Assembly (NCBI GenBank): GCA_963811335.1
Contig: CAWERB010000023.1
Coordinates: 434,001 to 498,000 of the forward strand
Origin: Trebonia sp963811335
GTDB lineage: Bacteria > Actinomycetota > Actinomycetes > Streptosporangiales > Streptosporangiaceae
DNA length: 64,000 bases
Reading direction: 5' to 3'
Part shown: piece by piece, positions 55,185 to 62,735 of the stretch
Layout: each line of letters opens with the position of its first letter
Numbering within the stretch: the stretch's first letter is position 1
Translations under genes and position numbers: made by a program
The notes under the pieces: model-generated
Database searches by the model: none
Told to the model about the DNA's origin: nothing
Seen by the model: only the letters and a program-made list of their open reading frames with translations

Positions 55185-55854
55185 GACGCCCGTCCTCCGT
55201 CTGCGTGAAACGACGGGCTACCCGGGCGTCCGCCGATCTAACGCCATCCAGAACGAGGGCGGGCAAACCTGGCCCCCGGCCGCCTGGAGCCGAGGCGGCG
55301 CGGCGGCGGTCAGCAGGGATTACGGCCGGTGAAGAACTCGCGGCGACCAGGCGGTGCCCGGGCCTGACAGCGCCATGGCGTCGCGCGCATCCACCTCATC
55401 TGCCTCGCCCGTCCTAGCGAGTACTCATTGGGTGTCGTTCCGACCACATGGGCTGGCTGACGTTTTGCACTTACCCTTCGGCGCACGGATGCGCCGGATT
55501 GACTGCCCGGCGCCGTCTAGGGCCTGGGTCGCGGCGCCGGTTCCCAGTTAACGGGTAAATTCCGCTCCTCGGGTAAATAAAGCACCGCTCACACGTGCGA
55601 AATTTACCTGATAAGCAGAGTTTACCCGTTAACGGACGCGGGGCAGTGGAACAGCTTCCCTCCTGTTGCGGCAGCACCGGGTGAGGCTGCGGAGATTGCC
55701 GAGCGGCGTTAGCGCCCGCATACGGGCAGTAATCACACCCAATGCTTCCCTGCCGCTAACCGCGAGACGCGGACACCGGCAGGTACGCTCCGACTGGCCC
55801 TAGGGACTGCCGGGCCGCCTCGACCACGCTGTGTGCTTCCATGGCGATCATCCG
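55185..55854. other. Intergenic region carrying the second palindromic repeat
   Basis: 670 bases without a supportable gene. The centre holds the repeat element described next. The flanks are GC-rich and featureless; a direct CACC/GTGT-type pattern before 55460 has no clear meaning. Confidence 0.55.
55547..55633. repeat. Intergenic palindromic repeat, copy 2, with nested boxes
   Basis: GTTAACGGGTAAA at 55547-55559 is the perfect complement of TTTACCCGTTAAC at 55621-55633, 61 bases apart. Inside lie further GGGTAAAT (55571) and inverted ATTTACC (from 55602) boxes, so four related boxes face each other in pairs. Bases 55548-55595 match copy 1 at 43 of 48 positions. Confidence 0.75.
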
Positions 55855-56394
55855 TCACTCACCTTGCCTGCCGGGGTGCCCTCGCCCGCGTCGCCAGGCC
55901 CGCCAGCGCGGCGCCGGCGCTTGCGACGGGTCGACCGGCTGCCGCTCCGCCGCGCGGGCGGCCGCCTCCTGGGCCGCGCGTTCCGACCGGGCCTTGCGCC
56001 AGCGGGCGGCCAGGTCGTCGGCGTTCACCAGCCGGACGTGGACCGGCGGCCCGATCGGGATGCGCCGCCACTCGACGATGCGCCGGTTCAGGTCCGCCGC
56101 CGCCTCGCGTACTTCCTGCTCGGATCGGAACTCCCCCGCGGTTTCCGCCAGCCGCTCGATCTCCCGCCGCAGCCGCAACGGCGTCGGCAGCATCTCCTCG
56201 GCGGCCACGCCCTCACGGCGGGCGTAGTCCCGCAGCCACGCCTGCCCGTAGTCGCCGTCGGCCGCGCCGGGGCGCAGGTTCAGCGGCTTGCCCGCCCCCG
56301 GCAGGTCATCGAAAACTCCGCGCCGCTCGGCTTCGGCTATCTGCTGGTCGATCCAGGAGGTGAAGCCCAACTGCGGCGGCTTGCGCTCGGTCAT
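55855..56394 (-). CDS. DUF1992 domain protein (DnaJC28-like)
   Basis: A 179-residue soluble protein. The first two thirds match the DUF1992/DnaJC28 conserved domain: GFTSWIDQQIAEAERRGVFD, DLPGAGKPLNL, LPTPLRLRREIERLAE and LNRRIVEWRRIPIGPP. The C-terminal 45 residues are Ala/Arg-rich and helical. Function of the domain is not established. It is a single gene. Confidence 0.85.
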   Translation of the reverse strand: MTERKPPQLGFTSWIDQQIAEAERRGVFDDLPGAGKPLNLRPGAADGDYGQAWLRDYARREGVAAEEMLPTPLRLRREIERLAETAGEFRSEQEVREAAADLNRRIVEWRRIPIGPPVHVRLVNADDLAARWRKARSERAAQEAAARAAERQPVDPSQAPAPRWRAWRRGRGHPGRQGE

Positions 56395-56505
56395 CGTAAC
56401 CAGGGTAACCTGGGTCGGCGCCGAGGCGGACTGCCGCCGGGCCCCGCACCGGCGCGTTGGCGTCGGCCCTGGGCCGCCCGTAGCGGTCAGGCCAGGTCGC
56501 AGCGG

Positions 56506-56883
56506 TTAGGGTCGGCCGCGGCGGCCGCGCAGCCACCACCACGTGCCGGCCGCCACGATGGCCAGGCCCGGCCCGCTGTGCACGGCGAGCACGCCGGCCA
56601 GGCTCGGGCCGCCCCAGTCCTTGGCGTAGCTGGCCGGGTCGCCGTAGTTGATGAGGATCAGCTCGGCGATCCCGCGGCCCACCAGGTACACCGCGAGCAC
56701 GGCGCCGATGGCGAACAGCGGCCACAGCCAGGCGGCGCGCCGTCTTGCCCGAGCCGCCGGGACAGGCACCGCCGGGACTGGCACCGCCGGGACAGGCACC
56801 GGCGGAGCGTGCGCGGTCTCCGCGGCGGGGTTCGCCGCTCGCGCCGGCGACGGTGATCTCGTCATCTCGTCCATGGAACTCAC
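56506..56883 (-). CDS. Small membrane protein with a Pro/Val pentapeptide repeat
   Basis: A 125-residue protein: an N-terminal polar region, a VPAVP pentapeptide repeated three times (about residues 29-43, mirrored by 15-base DNA repeats at 56756-56800), then two hydrophobic helices (WLWPLFAIGAVLAVYLVGRG and GVLAVHSGPGLAIVAAGTWW) separated by a short loop. The C-terminus is basic (RGRRGRP). I do not recognise a family. A membrane-anchored structural or accessory role is the most that can be said. Confidence 0.6.
   Translation of the reverse strand: MSSMDEMTRSPSPARAANPAAETAHAPPVPVPAVPVPAVPVPAARARRRAAWLWPLFAIGAVLAVYLVGRGIAELILINYGDPASYAKDWGGPSLAGVLAVHSGPGLAIVAAGTWWWLRGRRGRP
56756..56800. repeat. 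15-base tandem repeat, three units, coding
   Basis: Three units of GCCGGGACAGGCACC (one with a single mismatch), in frame, encoding VPAVP on the minus strand. Confidence 0.8.
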
Positions 56884-56979
56884 GCTAGGCGCGCCGCGGC
56901 CGCGCCGTCATCGGGCAACTCCCGGGTTCTGTCCCTGAGAATGCCCCAGGTCACATGGGGGTATCCCGCGCACGCTACG

Positions 56980-57648
56980 TCAGGGCAGCAGCTTGATCGC
57001 GCTCGCCCAGTCCAGGCCAAGCGGCCCCTGCATCGTCATGTGCAGCAGTTGGAACGCCTCGAGCTCCCGCGCCCGGCGCAGCGGCCCGGTGTCCACCGGG
57101 CGCATGCCGCCGTCCCGCACCAGGGCGGCCACCTGCTCCTTGGCCCGCTCGTCGTCCCCGGCGACGAATACGTCGAGCGGCAGCCCGCCGACCCAGCCGG
57201 CCGCCAGCGCGGAAGCGAACGTGGTGTTGAACGCCTTCACCACGCGGGCTCCCGGGCTCGCCGCGGCGATCTCCTCGGCCGCCGACATCCCCGGGCTGGT
57301 CAGCAGCGAGTCGAAGGTGGAGAAGTCGACCGGGTTGCACGTGTCCACCACGGTCACGCCGGACAGCGCCGCCCCTTGGACGCGGGCCACGATCCGGCCC
57401 TCCGGGTAGGGCAGCGCCAGGATCACCATGTCCGCGCCGGCGATCGCCTCACTGAGGGCCGACACGCTCAGTGACGAAGGCTCATCGCTGGTCGCCTCTC
57501 CACGGCTAACCCGGGTGGCCAGGCTCACGCTCAGCGCGTCCGCCTTGCCCGACTCGCTGTCGGTGATCCGCAGCCGGTGGCCGCCCGCCAATACCCGCAC
57601 AGCCAGGCCTTCCGCGATCCGCCCGGCCCCCACGATGGTCACGATCAT
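56980..57648 (-). CDS. NADPH-dependent F420 reductase-like dinucleotide-binding protein
   Basis: A 222-residue protein with an N-terminal Rossmann fold, IVTIVGAGRIAEGLAVRVLA (GxGxxG-like, residues 2-21), and the family pattern VILALPYPEGRIVARVQG, VVDTCNPVDFSTFDSL, GARVVKAFNTTFASALAAG and PLDVFVAGDDERAKEQVAAL. This is the NADP_F420 oxidoreductase group (Fno-like and ketopantoate-like), small cytosolic enzymes that transfer hydride between NADPH and F420 or an imine-type substrate. The ATG at 57648 lacks a strong ribosome site. A single gene. Confidence 0.8.
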   Translation of the reverse strand: MIVTIVGAGRIAEGLAVRVLAGGHRLRITDSESGKADALSVSLATRVSRGEATSDEPSSLSVSALSEAIAGADMVILALPYPEGRIVARVQGAALSGVTVVDTCNPVDFSTFDSLLTSPGMSAAEEIAAASPGARVVKAFNTTFASALAAGWVGGLPLDVFVAGDDERAKEQVAALVRDGGMRPVDTGPLRRARELEAFQLLHMTMQGPLGLDWASAIKLLP

Positions 57649-57789
57649 CTGCCCCCCCAGTGGGGCATACCTTACCCGCCGGGCTGCCCGCCAAGATCAT
57701 TTCGACCGCGACACGGTTACAGAAAGTGACAGCAAGGCCGGTGCCGCCGTGTCATACCGAGCGGGGCGGGTGACGCGCTCAGGCCGCCA

Positions 57790-58098
57790 TCATGGGTCCC
57801 GGCGGTCAAGCAGCGTCCAGGCGATGGCATACACGATGGCGGTGAACAGGCACATTACCCCGAAGCCAGGCCAGGGCTGAAGGGTGTGGGCGGCATGGTA
57901 GACGCTGGTGAGCTGACCGCCGGCCTTGGTCGGCCAGAACTCGGTGACCAGGTTCCGCCACGAGTCCGGCAGCGCCTGGGCGATCCCGGGCAGGACGAAC
58001 AAGACGGCGATCAGGCTCGTGCGGATCATCCCCGATGAGTACTCGGAGCTGACGCAGAGCACGCCGAGCACGGCGACGGCCAGCGAGGCGACGGCCAT
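57790..58098 (-). pseudogene. ABC-2 type permease remnant with in-frame internal deletion
   Basis: The 102-residue frame reads VASLAVAVLGVLCVSSEYSS and GMIRTSL, which in ABC-2 permeases is the end of helix 2 and the cytoplasmic loop, and then immediately AVLFVLPGIAQALPDSWRNL through YAIAWTLLDRRDP, the C-terminal helices. About 90-100 residues with three helices are missing between them, and everything before VASLAV is also gone. The junction keeps the frame. The matching ATPase gene is absent. It cannot make a working permease. Confidence 0.6.
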
Positions 58099-58125
58099 CC
58101 CGCCCAGGCTGGCCGTGGGCTTCGA

Positions 58126-58977
58126 TCATGGCTCTACGGCGAACGGGAGGGCAAGGTCAACGTCGGGGTAGGTGACGGGTCCGGTCGCGAGATAGGTGGT
58201 GCGCAGGCCGAGGTCCTCGGGCGTGAGGGCAAGACGGTCACCCTCGTGCTCCTTCGCCTGCTCCTGCCCCCACGCATCCAGTGACTCGCAAGCGAGGTTC
58301 CACTGCACCGCCCCGTACCTAGCTGGCAGCGCAACGAACATCTCCAGGTGCGCGGGCTCGGTTCGCAACGTCAGCTCGGGAAAGCGCTCCGCGAGGGAAC
58401 GTGCCTCCGCCTGCGGAACCGGCTTGCACCATTCGATCAGGCCATCGCCGTCAGCGCTCGGGTGGCTCCAGTAGATACAGAAGAACGCACCTTCTCGTCC
58501 TTCGAGCTTCGGGAGCGGGCGCTCGCGCAAGATCGCGATGAACTCCTTGCCGAACGCAAATTGCCCCTGCACGGAGACGTTGCGCTTCAGGCAGAGCAGG
58601 CTCCGTTCTGGCATCTCCCGCGTGGCGACTTCGTACATGACAGGCCTCTCTCCGCTCAATCGGCTGACGAGGTAGTCGGCTAGGTCGCGCCGCGCGTCAT
58701 GGGCCGCTTCGGCGTCGCGCCAGTGATCGGCGATGCGTTTCGCCGCATCGGCCGGATCGCACCCGAGCAGCTCCCTGACCGCCTTAAGCGGCAATTGCAA
58801 CTCGCGCATCATCACGACAAGGCGTGCGTGGTCGAGCTGGGCGGTGTCGTAGTAGCGATAGCCAGACGCATGATCGACGCGCGAAGGCACCAGCACCCCG
58901 CGCTTGTCGTAGAGGCGGAGCGCCTTCAGTGACAGGCGCGATCGTCGTGCGAACTCGCCGATGCTGATTTCGTTCAC
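58126..58977 (-). CDS. MerR-family regulator with GyrI-like effector domain
   Basis: A 283-residue regulator. The MerR helix-turn-helix and wing are clear, ISIGEFARRSRLSLKALRLY (residues 4-23), LVPSRVDHASGYRYYDTAQL and the following dimer coiled coil. From about residue 115 comes a GyrI/AraC-effector-type ligand-binding domain (PVMYEVATREMPERSLLCLK, FFCIYWSHP, LEMFVALPARYGAVQWNLAC). This is the TipA/BltR-like class that senses cationic or hydrophobic drugs. The permease remnant lies directly downstream on the same strand, so it may once have controlled an exporter. Codon use is slightly less biased than neighbours. Confidence 0.88.
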   Translation of the reverse strand: MNEISIGEFARRSRLSLKALRLYDKRGVLVPSRVDHASGYRYYDTAQLDHARLVVMMRELQLPLKAVRELLGCDPADAAKRIADHWRDAEAAHDARRDLADYLVSRLSGERPVMYEVATREMPERSLLCLKRNVSVQGQFAFGKEFIAILRERPLPKLEGREGAFFCIYWSHPSADGDGLIEWCKPVPQAEARSLAERFPELTLRTEPAHLEMFVALPARYGAVQWNLACESLDAWGQEQAKEHEGDRLALTPEDLGLRTTYLATGPVTYPDVDLALPFAVEP

Positions 58978-59089
58978 GCTGACTCCCTCGTCGCCGGGCC
59001 GAGCCGGCCCGGCGAGTTGAGTGTGCGGGCTCCCCCAGGGTGAGAGTCAAGGCCGCCTGCCGCCCGCCATCTCCCATTAGTCGGAGGAG

Positions 59090-59356
59090 TTACCTGACCT
59101 GGAATCCGCTGATTCCCTCGGGCGGCTCCGCGTGCACGCGGACGCCTTCCACCATGGCGGTGCTCGGTCCCTGGCGTGACCATTCCACCAGCTGCCGAAC
59201 GTCGTCGGCGGGCCCTTCGAAGACCGCCTCGACCGTGCCGTCAGGAAGGTTCCGCACCCAGCCGCTCACGCCGTGCCGCTGTGCCACCATGCGGCATGTG
59301 TCGCGGAAGAAGACGCCCTGCACGCGACCCGAGATCAGCAGCCGGTTGCGAATCAC
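59090..59356 (-). CDS. acyP: Acylphosphatase
   Basis: An 88-residue protein of normal length for the family. The phosphate-binding loop is GRVQGVFFRDT with catalytic Arg18; Asn36 lies in GWVRNLPDGTVEAVFEG, and EPPEGISGFQVR is the last strand. It hydrolyses carboxyl-phosphate bonds such as in acetyl phosphate; the physiological role in bacteria is unclear. It is divergent from the DinB gene, 90 bases between starts. Confidence 0.95.
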   Translation of the reverse strand: MIRNRLLISGRVQGVFFRDTCRMVAQRHGVSGWVRNLPDGTVEAVFEGPADDVRQLVEWSRQGPSTAMVEGVRVHAEPPEGISGFQVR

Positions 59357-59433
59357 ACTGCCACGGTACGCCCGGACCTGACGGCGCCGTGCGCCGCCCG
59401 GGCCAGCGCGGGGAGCAGCCCATCGCTGCGGCG

Positions 59434-59446
59434 TAGATTGTGGCCA
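59434..59446 (+). promoter_or_regulatory. Probable leaderless -10 element
   Basis: TAGATT at 59434-59439 fits TANNNT and ends 7 bases before ATG 59447; no ribosome binding site. Confidence 0.5.
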
Positions 59447-59920
59447 ATGGTCGATCTCAAGCCCCCGCGCCTAGCCGACGGCGAGGCGCAGACCCTGCGC
59501 GCCCTGCTGCAGTACCAGCGAGAATCGCTGCTGCGCAAGGTCGACGGCGTCGATGAGGAACGCGCGCGCTGGTCGCCGGTGGGCAGCGGCACCAGCCTGC
59601 TGTGGCTGATCAGGCACATGGCCGCGGCCGAGGTCACCTGGGTGCTGCACCGCTTCGCCGGCCAGGACCCGTCGCCGCCCGGGCCCGAGCCGTCCGACGG
59701 GACCCTGCGGGACGCGGCCGAAGCCTACCGGGCGGGCTGGCGGCGGGTGGACGAGGCGGCGTTCGCCGGGGCCGGCCTCGATGAGCTGTGCCGCCGTCCC
59801 GACCCCGGCGAGCCGGTGAGCCTGCGCTGGGTCCTGATGCACCTGCTTGAGGAAACCGCCAGGCACGCCGGGCACGCGGACATCCTCCGCGAGCTGATCG
59901 ACGGCAGCACCGGCCGGTAA
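59447..59920 (+). CDS. DinB/DUF664-family four-helix protein
   Basis: A 157-residue four-helix-bundle protein. ALLQYQRESLLRKVDGVDEE, TSLLWLIRHMAAAEVTWVLH and LMHLLEETARHAGHADILRE give the three conserved His of the metal site, and EPVSLRWVLMHLLEETARHA is the DUF664 form. In actinobacteria many of these are thiol (mycothiol)-dependent transferases. ATG 59447 follows a TANNNT box closely, so the mRNA is probably leaderless. Substrate unknown. Confidence 0.9.
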   Translation: MVDLKPPRLADGEAQTLRALLQYQRESLLRKVDGVDEERARWSPVGSGTSLLWLIRHMAAAEVTWVLHRFAGQDPSPPGPEPSDGTLRDAAEAYRAGWRRVDEAAFAGAGLDELCRRPDPGEPVSLRWVLMHLLEETARHAGHADILRELIDGSTGR

Positions 59921-60018
59921 CCGCATCCGCCGGCCGCGCCATGAGCGCCGGCTCGGCGAAACTGGCCAACCCGGCGAATCGGCCTGCCGGACGACGACGC
60001 GAGTGACAGCATGGACAG

Positions 60019-60990
60019 GTGCGAATCCTAGTTCTGGGCGGTACCCGGTTCGCGGGCCGTGCCATCGTCGAGACCGCGCTCGGCCGCGGCGACACTGTCA
60101 CGATGTTCAACCGGGGCAGGTCCAACCCCGGGCTGTTTCCCGGCGTGGAGACGGTCACCGGCGACCGGACCGCGGACCTGTCACCGCTTGACGGCCGCGA
60201 GTTCGACGCGGTGATCGACGTCGCCTGCTACGCGCCCGAGACGGCCCGGCTGTCCGCCGACGCCTTCAGGGACCGAACCGGCCGGTACGTGTTCGTCTCC
60301 ACGGTGTCCGTCTACGCCAGCCAGGCCACCACCGAGGCGCAGCTTGAGGACGCGCCGATGGCCCAGCTCAAGCCGGACAGCACGGACTTCGCGGAGAACT
60401 ACGGCGCGAACAAGGCGCTGTGCGAGGCGGTCGTCAGGGAGGTGTACGGCAACCGGGCGCTGATCGGCAGGCCCGGGCTCATCAGCGGGCCGCACGACCC
60501 GACCGACCGGTTCCCCTACTGGCCGCGGCGGATCGCGCGCGGCGGGCGGGTGCTCGTACCCGGCGACCCCACCGACCTGACCCAGGTCATCGATGCCCGT
60601 GACATCGCGGCGTTCCTGCTCGACGGCATCCACCGGGACAGGAGCGGCGTGTTCAACCTGACGGGGAACCCGCGCCCGTTCGGGATACTCCTCGACCTGT
60701 GCCGGGGGGCGACCTACAGCGACGCCGACCTGGTGTGGATCGACAGCGAGCGGCTGATTGCGGCCGGGGTCAGCCCGGACGAGGGCATTCCGCTGTGGAT
60801 CGCTGAGCCCGGCTACGAGGCGTTCAACGACGTCGACTCCTCCCGCGCCGTGGGGGCGGGCCTGGTCTGCCGGCCGATCACCGAGACGATCCGCGACACC
60901 CTGGCCTGGGACATCGGGCGCGGGGGCCCGGAGCAGGAAGGCTTCGACCCGGCCGAGGAGGCGCGGCTGCTCGCCGAGCTCGCCGGGTAA
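60019..60990 (+). CDS. NAD(P)-dependent epimerase/dehydratase-like protein (extended SDR)
   Basis: A 323-residue extended-SDR protein. The N-terminus MRILVLGGTRFAGRAIVETA carries the GxxGxxG dinucleotide motif; GDRTADLSPLDGREFDAVID and YVFVSTVSVYASQ (Ser of the active site) follow, with YGANKALCEAVVREVYG as the YxxxK motif (Tyr137-Lys141 region). The C-terminal half is the substrate domain. It belongs to the nucleoside-sugar or isoflavone-reductase-like group; the substrate is open. Start is GTG 60019, about 100 bases after the DinB stop. Confidence 0.88.
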   Translation: MRILVLGGTRFAGRAIVETALGRGDTVTMFNRGRSNPGLFPGVETVTGDRTADLSPLDGREFDAVIDVACYAPETARLSADAFRDRTGRYVFVSTVSVYASQATTEAQLEDAPMAQLKPDSTDFAENYGANKALCEAVVREVYGNRALIGRPGLISGPHDPTDRFPYWPRRIARGGRVLVPGDPTDLTQVIDARDIAAFLLDGIHRDRSGVFNLTGNPRPFGILLDLCRGATYSDADLVWIDSERLIAAGVSPDEGIPLWIAEPGYEAFNDVDSSRAVGAGLVCRPITETIRDTLAWDIGRGGPEQEGFDPAEEARLLAELAG

Positions 60991-61063
60991 CGGCGCACGC
61001 GGCGCCGCTCGGCCCGGCGACCTGTACCCCGCCTGCCGGGCGGCGCCGAGCCGAGCCGAGCCA

Positions 61064-61138
61064 GCCGAGCTTCTTGCTGTTATCTAAGCGGGCCGCGCGG
61101 CGGCCGATCCGGCGAGTGCCGATCTTCTTGCTGTTATC
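61064..61138. repeat. 21-base direct repeat, period 54, at the 3' end of an exporter gene
   Basis: Bases 61064-61084 and 61118-61138 agree at 20 of 21 positions (core CTTCTTGCTGTTATC). The right copy spans the stop codon of the exporter, and the left copy is preceded by four CCGAG-type short repeats, suggesting a local duplication. Confidence 0.65.
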
Positions 61139-62594
61139 CCTGCTCGGTGACGGCGGCCGCGGTGGCCTGCGCGCGGGCGGTGGTGCTGAGGTAGCCGGCC
61201 AGCGCGACCAGCAGGCCGCAGGCGACGCCCAGGGCCCACGGCCCGTGGGTGGCCGCCGACAGCGCGGCCGCGTGCGGCCGGCCGGCCGCCATGCCGCTGC
61301 GCACGCCGGAGGTCACCATGTCCCCCATCACCGCGACGCCGAGCAGCGAGCCGACCTGACGGGTCACCGAGATGACCGCGGAGGCGACCCCCGCCTGCGC
61401 GGGCGGCATGCCGGAGACCCCGGCGTTGGTGATGGGCGGGTTGACCAGGCCGAGGCCGGCGCCAAGCACGGCGAGCGCCACGGCGAGCCGCCAGTAGGAC
61501 GTGCCCGGGCCGAGGCCGAGCAGCAGCGACAGCCCCGCCGCGATGCACAGGCCGCTGGCGACCAGCGGCAGGCGGGGGCCGCGACGGGCGAGGAGCTGGC
61601 CGGCGACTGGTGCGGCGGCGGCCATCACCAGCGTGGCCGGCAGCAGCGACAGCCCGGCCGTCAGCGGCGAGTCGCCGCGCGCCTCCTGCAGGTACACGGC
61701 GAAGACGAACAGGAAGCCGCCGAGCACGATGAACGAGAGCACCGCGATCACGCAGGCGCCGGTGAACGGGCGGGAACGGAAGAACCGCAGCTCGATCAGC
61801 GGCTCCGCCGTCCTGCGCTCGACGATGACGAACGCGGCGACGGCCAGCGCCGCGACGGCGAACAGCGCGAGCACCGGCATCGCGGTCCAGCCGGCGACCG
61901 GCCCCTGGATGACCGCGTAGGTAAGCGAGCCGAGCGCCGCGATCATCAGCAGCTGGCCAGGGACGTCCACCCGGCGCGGCCGCGGCGCCCGCGACTCGGG
62001 CACGTAGCGGACCGTGGCGGCGATCATGGCGGCGCAGATCGGCACGTTAAGCCAGAAGATGGAGCGCCAGCCGATGGCGGAGACCAGGACGCCGCCGACG
62101 ATCGGGCCGGCGGCCGTCGCGACGCCGAAGATGCCCGACCAGATGCCGATGGCGTGGGCCCGCTCCGTCGGGTCGTGGAAGGTGTTACGGACGATCGACA
62201 GCGAGACGGGGGTCAGCATCGACCCGCCGATGCCCTGCAGCATGCGCAGGCCGATGAGGGACCCGGTGTCCGGCGCGAGCGAGCACAGCAGCGAGCTGAG
62301 GCCGAACCCGGCGAGGCCGACGAGGAAGACCCGCTTCCTGCCGAGCCGGTCGGCGGCGGAGCCGGCGAGCAGCAGCAGCGAGGACACGACGAGCAGGTAG
62401 GCGTCGGCGACCCACTGCAGGCCGGACAGGCTGGCGTGCAGGTCGCGCTGCAGCGTGGGCAGCGCGACGTTCAGGATCGTCGAGTCCAGGTAGACGATGA
62501 ACAGGCTCGACGAGCAGATCAGCAGCACGCCCAGGCGACGGCGGCGGCCCGCCTCCCCCTCGGGGATGATCACGTCAGAGGCGAAGGTCGTCAC
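61134..62594 (-). CDS. DHA2-family MFS exporter
   Basis: A 486-residue, 14-helix exporter. Motifs: FIVYLDSTILNVALPTLQRD in helix 1, AGSAADRLGRKRVFLVGLAG (motif A), GSMLTPVSLSIVRNTFHDPT, and AAGPIVGGVLVSAIGWRSIF (motif C). It should expel hydrophobic cations or drugs with proton exchange. Its frame is intact, in contrast to the next exporter. ATG 62594 lacks a strong ribosome site. Confidence 0.9.
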   Translation of the reverse strand: MTTFASDVIIPEGEAGRRRRLGVLLICSSSLFIVYLDSTILNVALPTLQRDLHASLSGLQWVADAYLLVVSSLLLLAGSAADRLGRKRVFLVGLAGFGLSSLLCSLAPDTGSLIGLRMLQGIGGSMLTPVSLSIVRNTFHDPTERAHAIGIWSGIFGVATAAGPIVGGVLVSAIGWRSIFWLNVPICAAMIAATVRYVPESRAPRPRRVDVPGQLLMIAALGSLTYAVIQGPVAGWTAMPVLALFAVAALAVAAFVIVERRTAEPLIELRFFRSRPFTGACVIAVLSFIVLGGFLFVFAVYLQEARGDSPLTAGLSLLPATLVMAAAAPVAGQLLARRGPRLPLVASGLCIAAGLSLLLGLGPGTSYWRLAVALAVLGAGLGLVNPPITNAGVSGMPPAQAGVASAVISVTRQVGSLLGVAVMGDMVTSGVRSGMAAGRPHAAALSAATHGPWALGVACGLLVALAGYLSTTARAQATAAAVTEQG

Positions 62595-62735
62595 GATCTC
62601 GCCGGCTCCTTACTCTCCATGCCAGTTTCCTATCCGCGCGACCCGAGGTCACGCCTGGGCCGCGCCGCGGGCACGGCACGTCGTAGAACGTCACAGCACG
62701 TCGTAGGCACAGCACGTCGCGGCACCGCACGTCCG

